Source: Verrucomicrobiota bacterium
GTDB taxonomy: Bacteria > Verrucomicrobiota > Verrucomicrobiia > Verrucomicrobiales > DEV007
Assembly: GCA_963205275.1 (NCBI GenBank)
Contig: CAUJIH010000027.1
Location: forward strand, 40,095 to 104,094
Direction of reading: 5' to 3'
DNA: 64,000 nt
A model generated the notes under the pieces. It did not search any database and was not told where the DNA came from. It saw only the letters and a program-made list of their open reading frames with translations. Positions within the stretch are counted from its first letter, which is position 1. Each line of letters opens with the position of its first letter. Shown piece by piece: positions 9,994 to 18,175 of the stretch. The position numbers and the translations under genes were made by a program.

Positions 9994-11462
9994 AAATTCC
10001 GGCATTCGTCGTGGCAGGTCAGCCGAATGATGGAAAGACAACGGTTGTCTCGACACTAACGGAGGATGATCAGATGAAAATTAGTCCGATCCCTGGCTCG
10101 ACACGGATGTGCCGTGGCTATTCGATGCGTGTGGATGGGCTAGATAAGGTCATCATTTACGATACGCCAGGATTTCAAAATACCGGTGCGGTCCTGGAAT
10201 GGACGCGAGAGCACAGCCGTGAATTTGTAAATCCGGCGCAGGCTTTCATTGATCAGCCAGAGCATCGAGAAGAGTTCCCGGATGACTGCGAAGTGCTGAG
10301 ACCGATCGCCGAGGGCGCGGCAGTGATCATGGTCGTGAATCCCGCCCTTCCTGTAATGCAGGATAACCGCTATCAGGCGGAGATTTTTCGCCTCTGTGGA
10401 GCGACGCGTGTTGGTCTGTTGAATATGAGAGCCGGGGCGCAGCCACAATATCTTGATGACTGGACGGATCTTCTGAAAAAGGAAATGAATACTTGGCAGA
10501 AGTTCGACGCCTGCGAGGCCGTGTTCACGGATCGTGTGGAGCTACTGAAAGTCTTTGCCACGGCGACTCCAGAGTGGAAGGAGCAGATGGATGAGGTGAT
10601 CGTCCTGCTGGAAGCCTCATGGAGAGAGCGTCTGGCCCAAGTGGCAGAGGGTGCGACTCGACGCCTGCGGAGTATCGTGCGCTATCGGACGACAGAGACG
10701 GTCTCTTCTGACGGAGAAAGTGAATTGCTGAAACAAAGACTGGAAAAAAGGGTGTGTGATGAGGTCAGGAAGATCGAGGAGGACTTTCGCAGCGAGATCT
10801 GTCGAATTTTTCGCCACAGTCAGAATCACTGGCAAGGAGGGGCGGAGCTGGATGTGGATATTTTCAGCGCGGACGTTTGGGAGCTTTTTGGGATGTCGAA
10901 GAACGGACTCATCATCGCCTCAGCCCTGACCGGTGCTGGAGCTGGTGCCCTGATTGATGTCGCGACAGGAGGTACATCTTTGGGGCTTGCTGCTCTCATC
11001 GGAGGAGCGATCGGGGGAGTCTCCGCTTTTATGGCTGCAGGGAGTGCTGTGCAGATGGAATTGCCAGAGCTTCGTCTAGGCCCCTTGCGAATTCCGCGCA
11101 AAAAAATCGGTGGACAGTCCGTGAAGGCAGGCATTCAGCGTCGATCTAAATTGCCAGGCATTTTGCTTGATCGGATGGTGGCCTATGCCGAGGATGCTGC
11201 GAGTTGGGCGCATGGACGGCGAGGGACTGAGCCTACCTTATCCGCGGAGCGGCGGAATCGGAGTTTTTGCAATGAGCTAGAACAGAGTCCACATCAAAGC
11301 GAAGCGGGAAAACTCCAAGCTCTGGTGGAGTTGTGGTACAGGACCCGAGAATCGTCAGTATTTATCGCCGGAGATCAGCAGCAGGCGATCCAAGAGAGCG
11401 AGCGCTGGCTGACAGATCGGATTGAGAGGCGGCTGCGCGAGAGGACGATGGGGAAGGGATGA
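9990..11462 (+). CDS. GTPase with DUF3482-like C-terminal domain
   Basis: P-loop GQPNDGKTTVVSTL, G3 DTPG; glycine-rich hydrophobic segment ASALTGAGAGALIDVATGGTSLGLAALIGGAIGG; ATG overlaps the upstream TGA stop (ATGA), so the start is at 9990 rather than 9927. Confidence 0.8.
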   Translation: MKIPAFVVAGQPNDGKTTVVSTLTEDDQMKISPIPGSTRMCRGYSMRVDGLDKVIIYDTPGFQNTGAVLEWTREHSREFVNPAQAFIDQPEHREEFPDDCEVLRPIAEGAAVIMVVNPALPVMQDNRYQAEIFRLCGATRVGLLNMRAGAQPQYLDDWTDLLKKEMNTWQKFDACEAVFTDRVELLKVFATATPEWKEQMDEVIVLLEASWRERLAQVAEGATRRLRSIVRYRTTETVSSDGESELLKQRLEKRVCDEVRKIEEDFRSEICRIFRHSQNHWQGGAELDVDIFSADVWELFGMSKNGLIIASALTGAGAGALIDVATGGTSLGLAALIGGAIGGVSAFMAAGSAVQMELPELRLGPLRIPRKKIGGQSVKAGIQRRSKLPGILLDRMVAYAEDAASWAHGRRGTEPTLSAERRNRSFCNELEQSPHQSEAGKLQALVELWYRTRESSVFIAGDQQQAIQESERWLTDRIERRLRERTMGKG

Positions 11463-11470
11463 GCGTCGTT

Positions 11471-12583
11471 CTATCGACGGGGAGTCTCGCCTCCTGTCAG
11501 AATTCGAGCCGCCAGCTGATGGAGAACCACTTTCGGATCTAGTGAGGTGGTCACGAGTCGCAGATTTGCTTCCAAACAAGCTTCAAAAGCGGATCGAAGA
11601 TGAGCTAGGGTGAATTTACTGGCTGCAGACGTAGCGAGGTGGAGAGGATAGAGATTCACCCCCCCGTCCTTTGATCGGGGGAGATGACTTGTTGCCTCGG
11701 GAGGCAGTGCTGCCATCTGCTGCTGGAAATCACGGTAGTTGTGACTCACAGAGAGCTTGTAGTGGTCCATCAGATCGCGGACATAGAGGAGGCTTCGCAC
11801 TTTGGGAACAATGGCCGCGAGAAGAATTGTGATCGGACTTTCTTCTTGGCGAAGTTGGAAGTCGATTAGTTTCAGGGCTAGAGGCAGATTCTGATTCGAG
11901 ATCGCCTCGCCGATATCGAAGATGAATCCCGTGTGGCTCTGTGAGACGATTGCATCGATATCATGATCGCTCACAGATTTCTCGGCGATGTAGAGAGACA
12001 GTTTCTCGAGTTCGGCATCAATAAAGCGAGTATCGGCTCCGACACGGAGGGTAAAACGCTCCAGAGCCGAACGAGAGAATTTTAAACCCAGTGCATTCGC
12101 TCGATCATTGACGTGTTGCATCACGGCTCGCTCCCAGCCTGATTTGGTTGCATCTAGGCGGTCGTGAACGGTGATCTTCGCGACTTTTCCCAGTCGCTTG
12201 TAAAAGGAGCGGCGCTTGTCGATGGCCGTGGCACTGAGGATAAAGGTGACATCGGGAGGCAACCCGCCTTCTAGGTAGTTCATCAGCGACTCCTGCGCAG
12301 ACACACTAGCTTCTGCTTTTCCAGTTTCCGTATCTCCGAAAAAGTTTGCTTCCTGAAGCCACACTACCTTGTCACCTCCGAAAAAGGGGAGTGTCCGAAT
12401 CGCCTCTAGAGTCCTGCCGATGATGGGACCGACTTGGCCTGCATTATCCGCTATTCCTGCGATGATCTCCAGCCCGAAATCGTTGTCCGCTGGAGCCAGT
12501 TGACGAGCCTGCTTCAGCGCGGATTCTTGGACCATAGCTTCGTCGGTGCCGACAAAGGCGTAGATTTGAGTTCGATTGGCCAT
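11471..12583 (-). CDS. holA: DNA polymerase III subunit delta
   Basis: HolA-like architecture (YAFVGTDEAMVQESALKQAR..., FTLRVGADTRFIDAELEKLSLYI); 370 aa. Confidence 0.85.
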   Translation of the reverse strand: MANRTQIYAFVGTDEAMVQESALKQARQLAPADNDFGLEIIAGIADNAGQVGPIIGRTLEAIRTLPFFGGDKVVWLQEANFFGDTETGKAEASVSAQESLMNYLEGGLPPDVTFILSATAIDKRRSFYKRLGKVAKITVHDRLDATKSGWERAVMQHVNDRANALGLKFSRSALERFTLRVGADTRFIDAELEKLSLYIAEKSVSDHDIDAIVSQSHTGFIFDIGEAISNQNLPLALKLIDFQLRQEESPITILLAAIVPKVRSLLYVRDLMDHYKLSVSHNYRDFQQQMAALPPEATSHLPRSKDGGVNLYPLHLATSAASKFTLAHLRSAFEACLEANLRLVTTSLDPKVVLHQLAARILTGGETPRR

Positions 12584-12916
12584 GCGAGAGTCATACCTGT
12601 CATAGCGCGAGATGGACTGTCCTGCAAGATGAGGATTTGCGAGTGAAGAATTTCGGATTTCTCATCAGTGCGATCCTGAGAAGAAAATCCAAGCTGTCGT
12701 GGCATTTTGCTTGAATCCTGCTTCAAATCGGTTAGGGAGTCTGTCCGCATTGTTCACGGAGTTGCGGTCGAGCCATCACCAAGTTCCCGTTCATGCGGGA
12801 GATTTGTATGCAATAGGCCCGGTTCTCCCGGCCGCTCGGCCGCTTCTGATGAATCGCTCAGGAGCTTGAGTGATCGGAGGATTCGGAATCGAGAATCCCC
12901 ATCCCATCCACCAAAT

Positions 12917-14083
12917 ATGAGTTTGATCGCCCAGAAGTTCGCCCAGATTAGTCCCTCCATCACGCTCTCTATTACGGCTCAGGCCCGAGAAATGAGAGAA
13001 CAAGGGCTGGATGTCGTCAGTTTCGGAGCCGGTGAGCCCGACTTCGATACCCCTCAGCACATTAAAGATGCAGCAGCTAATGCCCTTCAAGAAGGAAAGA
13101 CCAAATACACCAGCGTGATCGGAATTCCTGAACTGCGCAAGGCGATCGCGAATAAGCTGAAGACAGAGAACGGGCTAGACTACTCACCCAGCGAAATCTC
13201 CGTGAACTGTGGAGCGAAGCATTCCTGCTACAACGCGATCCTAGCCTGTGTCGATCCCGATGATGAGGTCATCATCCCCGCGCCTTATTGGACGAGCTAT
13301 CCAGAGATGGTCCGCTTGGTTGGTGCCGAGCCTTACGTGGTGGAGACCAAAAAGGAAAATAATTGGAAACTGACTCCCGAGGAATTCGAAAAGGCCATCG
13401 GCGGATCGACTCGAATGCTGATTCTCAACAGCCCAAACAATCCTACCGGGTCGGTGTATTCGAAGGAAGAGCTGGAAGCTCTGGTGGAAGTGGCCGCCTC
13501 TGAGGATATTTTGATTCTCTCTGATGAAATTTACGAAAAGCTGATCTACAACGAGAAAAAGCACGTTTCTACCGCCTCTGTCAGCGAGGAAGCGAGACGT
13601 CTCACGATTACGATCAACGGATTCAGCAAGGCATACTCCATGACTGGTTGGCGATTGGGCTATACCGCCGCTCCTGCGGAGATCGCCGAGGCGATTGATA
13701 CACTCCAGAGTCATACCACATCGAACGCTACTACCTTCGCCCAATACGGAGCACTGGCGGCCCTCCAAGGTGATCAGGGATTCGTGCAGGAGATGGTTGA
13801 AGAGTATGATATGCGTCGTCAATACATGATGAGTCGCCTATTGAAAATCCGGAACATCGATGTGATCGAGCCGGAAGGGGCTTTCTACTTCCTAGTTGAT
13901 ACCACCAAGATGGGACTTAGTTCCGTCAATTTGGCAGAGAAGTTACTTTCTCGCTATCACGTGGCTGCCGTGCCTGGCCGTGCCTTCGGACACGATCACT
14001 CGATTCGCTTCAGCTATGCGACGAGCCTAGAAGTAATCAAGAAGGGATTGGATCGCTTCGAGGAATTCTGCCACGCGCACTGA
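12917..14083 (+). CDS. Pyridoxal phosphate-dependent (aspartate-type) aminotransferase
   Basis: VVSFGAGEPDFDTPQHIKDAA, LNSPNNPTGSVYS, SDEIYEKLIY, FSKAYSMTGWRLGY (PLP lysine), IRFSYATS; start moved from 12707 to ATG at 12917. Confidence 0.93.
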   Translation: MSLIAQKFAQISPSITLSITAQAREMREQGLDVVSFGAGEPDFDTPQHIKDAAANALQEGKTKYTSVIGIPELRKAIANKLKTENGLDYSPSEISVNCGAKHSCYNAILACVDPDDEVIIPAPYWTSYPEMVRLVGAEPYVVETKKENNWKLTPEEFEKAIGGSTRMLILNSPNNPTGSVYSKEELEALVEVAASEDILILSDEIYEKLIYNEKKHVSTASVSEEARRLTITINGFSKAYSMTGWRLGYTAAPAEIAEAIDTLQSHTTSNATTFAQYGALAALQGDQGFVQEMVEEYDMRRQYMMSRLLKIRNIDVIEPEGAFYFLVDTTKMGLSSVNLAEKLLSRYHVAAVPGRAFGHDHSIRFSYATSLEVIKKGLDRFEEFCHAH

Positions 14084-14105
14084 GAACCCGAGCGGGGGCT
14101 TTGCC

Positions 14106-14858
14106 ATGTCACCGGAACTTGAATTGGCCTGCTCTGCTGCCAGAGAGGCGGGAGAGCTCTTGCGGACACACTTCGGGAAGCCGCTCGAAGTCGATGTGTT
14201 GAAAGCGCACGACATCAAGCTGGCGTTGGATGTGGAGAGTCAAAAGCTGATCGAGGGTCGCATCCTATCCGCTTTCCCAGGGCATGCGATCTTTGGCGAG
14301 GAGGGCGTGGCGGGGGATTCGAGCAGTGATCAGCAGTGGATCGTCGATCCGATCGACGGAACGGTGAACTACTACTATGGCATTCCCCATTTCTGCATTT
14401 CCATCGCCTTGCGCCAAGGAGACAAGTTAGCTCTCGGGGTGATTTACGATCCGATAATGGACGAAATGTTCGTCGCCGATTTTGAAGGTCCAGCCACGCG
14501 AAACGGCGAGCCGATGTATTCCAGTCAGCGAACTGAATTGAGTGAGGCGATCGTCACGGTCGGATTTTCTAAGTCGCCCGAGTCCATCGAATCCGGTCTG
14601 GCTCGCTACCGAGTGATCGCGCCTCGCGTGAGGAAAATGCGTATGATGGGGAGCGCCGCGCTCGCGATGGCCTACATCGCCTGTGGCCGATTGGATGCGT
14701 ATATTGAGGAGAGAATCAGCCTCTGGGACATCGCAGCGGGGCAGGTTCTGCTCGAAAGAGCCGGTGGAACGTCGATTCTGACTCCGACCAATGAAAAGGA
14801 AGGGGCGTTTTCGATCATCGCCAGCAACGGAAAGATTTCCTTCGACGGACTGCTTTGA
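14106..14858 (+). CDS. Inositol monophosphatase family protein
   Basis: IFGEEG, WIVDPIDGTVNYYYGIPHF and C-terminal WDIAAGQVLLERAGG motifs. Confidence 0.92.
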   Translation: MSPELELACSAAREAGELLRTHFGKPLEVDVLKAHDIKLALDVESQKLIEGRILSAFPGHAIFGEEGVAGDSSSDQQWIVDPIDGTVNYYYGIPHFCISIALRQGDKLALGVIYDPIMDEMFVADFEGPATRNGEPMYSSQRTELSEAIVTVGFSKSPESIESGLARYRVIAPRVRKMRMMGSAALAMAYIACGRLDAYIEERISLWDIAAGQVLLERAGGTSILTPTNEKEGAFSIIASNGKISFDGLL

Positions 14859-14863
14859 AGATC

Positions 14864-15346
14864 ATGCGATACCGATCCGGCATAGGTTATGATGTCCACG
14901 CTTTCGCAGAAGGCCGGCCTCTGGTAATCGGCGGCGTAACGATTCCGCACATTCGAGGTCTGTCTGGGCATTCGGATGCCGACGTGTTGAGTCACGCCAT
15001 CGCCGATGCGGTCCTCGGAGCGATCGGTGAGCGTGATATCGGATATTGGTTTCCTCCGTCCGATGATAGCATCGAGGGGATCAGTAGTTTAGTTATTTTG
15101 CAAAAGGCAGCCGAATTGGTCGCCGCCCAGGGCGGAGTGATCGAGAACGTGGACAGCAGCCTGATCGCTGAAGAGCCGAAGATGATGCCCCACGTTCCGA
15201 TGATGAAAGAGAAAATTGCCGCAGCGCTCGGAATTACTGCCGATGCGGTTGGAATCAAGGCGACGACCAATGAAGCGATGGGCTTCGTGGGACGGAAGGA
15301 AGGAATTGCCGCGACGGCGGTAGCGTCGATCCGACTCCCGGAGTGA
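14864..15346 (+). CDS. ispF: 2-C-methyl-D-erythritol 2,4-cyclodiphosphate synthase
   Basis: GIGYDVHAFAEGRPLVIGGVTIPH, GHSDADVLSHAIADAVLGA, GIKATTNEAMGFVGRKEGIAA. Confidence 0.97.
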   Translation: MRYRSGIGYDVHAFAEGRPLVIGGVTIPHIRGLSGHSDADVLSHAIADAVLGAIGERDIGYWFPPSDDSIEGISSLVILQKAAELVAAQGGVIENVDSSLIAEEPKMMPHVPMMKEKIAAALGITADAVGIKATTNEAMGFVGRKEGIAATAVASIRLPE

Positions 15347-15453
15347 TGGGTGAGGCAAAGGTTGATGTTCAGGGTAGAGTGAACAGGTGACACATTCTCC
15401 GACAAAGAGACGCTATTTACAGACTACGTCTCGATAGAATTCCCGTTTACACA

Positions 15454-17085
15454 GTGCCTCCCACGGAGTACAGCAGTCCTGTGAGAACCTATGACTTTAT
15501 TGTCGTCGGCAGCGGAATCTCGGGTCTGAGCTTCGCTTTGCGAGCGGCTCAACACGGGCGCGTAGCTGTCATTACCAAACGGGATGCAGGGAGCGCCAAT
15601 ACGACTTGGGCGCAGGGTGGTATCGCGTGCGTGCAGAGCGATGATGACTCCTTCGACAAGCACGTTGCGGATACCCTAGATGCCGGAGCGGGACTCTGTC
15701 CTGAACCAATAGTCCGCCAGATCGTCAGCGAGGGACCACAGGCCATTCAGGAGCTGATCGATTGGGGGGTGCATTTCGATGGGACAGTTTCAGATACTGG
15801 AGAAGAGATGATTGAACTCGGACGCGAGGGAGGGCATACCGCCCGACGGATTCTTCATCACAAGGACACGACGGGACGTGAGATCGAGCAGAGCCTGTTG
15901 GCTCGTGTTCGCGAAGATCCGAGAATCGACCTGTTGGAGTATCACTTTGCTATCGATCTGATCACAACGGCTCGGGTGGCTCCGAATTCGCCGCTGCGTT
16001 GTGTGGGGCTATATGTGCTGGATGAAAAGGCGGATGAGGTGCTCACTCTGCGCTCAGATCGAATTCTGCTTTGTACTGGTGGCAGTGGGCGCGTCTATCT
16101 CTACACGACCAATCCCGATGTCGCGACGGGTGACGGTGTCGCGATGGCCTGGCGTGCCGGATGCGAGATTGCGAACATGGAGTTCATCCAGTTTCATCCG
16201 ACCTGTTTGTATCATCGAGAAATTAAGTCATTCCTGATCACTGAGGCGATGCGCGGGGAGGGAGCTGAGCTGGTGGATCGGGATGGAATACGGTTCATGC
16301 CGGAATATGATCCTCGCGGTTCGTTGGCGCCCCGCGATATCGTGGCTCGTGCGATTGATCATGAACTGAAACGGACGGGAGCCAGTTGCGTGTATCTGGA
16401 TATTACACATAAACCGGCAGAGTTCGTGAAGGATCGCTTTCCGTATATCTATGAGAGGTGTCTGACGGGAGGGATTGACATCACAAAAGATCGTATTCCC
16501 GTGGTGCCTGCGGCGCATTATCAGTGTGGCGGAGTGCGGACGGACGTGAACGGGGCCACTTCATTGCCCGGCTTGTGGGCGGTGGGGGAAGTCGCGTGCA
16601 CGGGCCTGCATGGAGCCAATCGACTGGCGAGCAATTCGCTGCTCGAGGGGGTGGTGGTGTCTGCCCGAGCACTTCACGACTGTCTGGAAAAGAGTCCTCG
16701 GATCGGAGAGGCGGAAGAAATTGTGCTTCCGAGGTGGGAATCTGGTGATGCTTCAGATGTGGATGAACTGGTGGTGATCTATCACAACTGGGATGAGATC
16801 CGGCATCTGATGTGGGATTACGTCTCCATCGTGCGCACAGACAAGCGACTGCATCGGGCGGCGACACGCTTGCAAAATTTACGTCAAGAGATCCAGGAGT
16901 TTTATTGGGATTTCCATGTAACTCCAGAGCTTCTGGAGCTGCGGAATCTCGTGGAAACTGCGAGTCTGATCGTGGAATCGGCGACGCGACGAAAGGAAAG
17001 TCGCGGTTTGCACTACACGCTGGATTATCCGGAGCGGGATGACGTGAATTGGCGGGTAGATACAGTACTGCGGAAGCAGGGGTAG
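15454..17085 (+). CDS. nadB: L-aspartate oxidase
   Basis: FAD motif FIVVGSGISGLSFALRAA, TTWAQGGIACV, GGHTARRILHHKDTTGREIE, AAHYQCGGVRTDVNGATSLPGLWAVGEVACTGLHGANRLASNSLLEG. Confidence 0.95.
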   Translation: MPPTEYSSPVRTYDFIVVGSGISGLSFALRAAQHGRVAVITKRDAGSANTTWAQGGIACVQSDDDSFDKHVADTLDAGAGLCPEPIVRQIVSEGPQAIQELIDWGVHFDGTVSDTGEEMIELGREGGHTARRILHHKDTTGREIEQSLLARVREDPRIDLLEYHFAIDLITTARVAPNSPLRCVGLYVLDEKADEVLTLRSDRILLCTGGSGRVYLYTTNPDVATGDGVAMAWRAGCEIANMEFIQFHPTCLYHREIKSFLITEAMRGEGAELVDRDGIRFMPEYDPRGSLAPRDIVARAIDHELKRTGASCVYLDITHKPAEFVKDRFPYIYERCLTGGIDITKDRIPVVPAAHYQCGGVRTDVNGATSLPGLWAVGEVACTGLHGANRLASNSLLEGVVVSARALHDCLEKSPRIGEAEEIVLPRWESGDASDVDELVVIYHNWDEIRHLMWDYVSIVRTDKRLHRAATRLQNLRQEIQEFYWDFHVTPELLELRNLVETASLIVESATRRKESRGLHYTLDYPERDDVNWRVDTVLRKQG

Positions 17086-17100
17086 GCGAGCTTTTCGCTG

Positions 17101-17165
17101 GTAGCACAGACAATCGTGTCTGTGGTCTCGTATGGAAAGACTCAGACAGGATTGTCTGAGCCACA
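17101..17165. repeat. Copy 1 of a 65-bp intergenic repeat with two perfect hairpins
   Basis: CACAGACA-ATCG-TGTCTGTG and CTCAGACA-GGAT-TGTCTGAG; identical 65-nt copy at 17200. Confidence 0.95.
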
Positions 17166-17199
17166 TTGGCTACACTGGTGCGCGGATGTCGAAGTCAGT

Positions 17200-17264
17200 G
17201 TAGCACAGACAATCGTGTCTGTGGTCTCGTATGGAAAGACTCAGACAGGATTGTCTGAGCCACA
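17200..17264. repeat. Copy 2 of the 65-bp double-hairpin repeat
   Basis: Identical over 65 nt to 17101..17165; 99-bp period. Confidence 0.95.
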
Positions 17265-17321
17265 CTTGCCACAGGCAGAGCAAATGAATCCCTTACGCCG
17301 ATGCCACTCGAACTAGACCGA

Positions 17322-18056
17322 TCAGCGGGTTTGGCCCACCACATTCGGGCGTTTCTCCGGAATCGGCGAGGGATTTTCGTGACTGAGCAAGCCATCCCGT
17401 CGCCAGACGGCCTGAGTGCGGAGTGATCCGTCGGGCCGGGAATATGATTGGCTCTGGATGAGTCGGTAGCCTTCGCCTTGGAGAGCGGCACCCTCTTTTG
17501 CAAAATCTGCCTCCGTTAGATCGATTCGGTGTTGCCATTCGAACTCGTGTGATCGCTCCATCTGCCCCAGCGCGATGCGATATTCCACATCGCCACGATC
17601 CCAGCGTCCTTCCACTGCTCGGATCCAATGCCCCGCGTCCCAATAGCTCACTGTATTGCCACGATTCTTTTGCAAAATGTAAGTGCGCAGGGCGAGCTGA
17701 GACATCCACGGAGTAAAATCCGCCTCTGTGGGGGGAAGGATCGCGACGGGGGGGACGGCGATCTCGGGAAGCTCTTCCGGAGAACTTATGGATCGTGTCA
17801 GATCAGATTCTGACGATTTTTCTTTGCTCGAGGACGGTGCCGACGCGTTCGCAGCAGCTTCGTTTTGCGAGGCGACGGTCACGGTCGTTGCCTCGCTCGC
17901 TACCGTCGGCTCCTGCTGCCAATAACGAAAATAGAGCAAGGCCATTCCCAGCATCGTCGCACCCATCAGCAGAGGCATGACTACGGGAGAACCCGAACTC
18001 TGCGGGGTGTGATAATAGCTATCGCGAATATAGGAAATGGGGAGTCGATCACGCAA
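17322..18056 (-). CDS. Hypothetical single-TM protein, possibly with a C-terminal W/GY-rich repeat-like domain
   Basis: N-terminal TM VVMPLLMGATMLGMALLYFRYW; C-terminal FAKEGAALQGEGYRLIQSQSYSRPDGSLRTQAVWRRD; TTG start. Confidence 0.6.
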   Translation of the reverse strand: MRDRLPISYIRDSYYHTPQSSGSPVVMPLLMGATMLGMALLYFRYWQQEPTVASEATTVTVASQNEAAANASAPSSSKEKSSESDLTRSISSPEELPEIAVPPVAILPPTEADFTPWMSQLALRTYILQKNRGNTVSYWDAGHWIRAVEGRWDRGDVEYRIALGQMERSHEFEWQHRIDLTEADFAKEGAALQGEGYRLIQSQSYSRPDGSLRTQAVWRRDGLLSHENPSPIPEKRPNVVGQTR

Positions 18057-18059
18057 ATT

Positions 18060-18102
18060 TTAAATCTAGGTAGTTACGTTATTCATAAATACCTAGATTT
18101 AA
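18060..18102. repeat. Perfect 13-bp inverted repeat, TTAAATCTAGGTA ... TACCTAGATTTAA, 17-nt loop
   Basis: Read directly from sequence; lies between the DUF1501 stop and the start of the 17322..18056 ORF. Confidence 0.9.
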
Positions 18103-18175
18103 TAAAATTCACAAATTGAAATCTTGAAATTTTAAAAAGTATCAATTTTGATCTTTCTTCGCTCGAAAATCGAAC

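Noticed and set aside
16481-17164. 227-aa minus-strand ORF antisense to nadB
   Set aside because: Pro/Ser/Arg-rich shadow ORF whose N-terminus is just translated repeat (AQTILSESFHTRPQTRLSVL).
17101-17264. Possible mini-CRISPR array
   Set aside because: Only two repeats of 65 bp with internal double hairpins, one spacer, and no cas genes nearby.
17116-17316. Small ORF with repeated SVVSYGKTQTGLSEPH
   Set aside because: Translation of the two 65-bp DNA repeats; not a credible protein.
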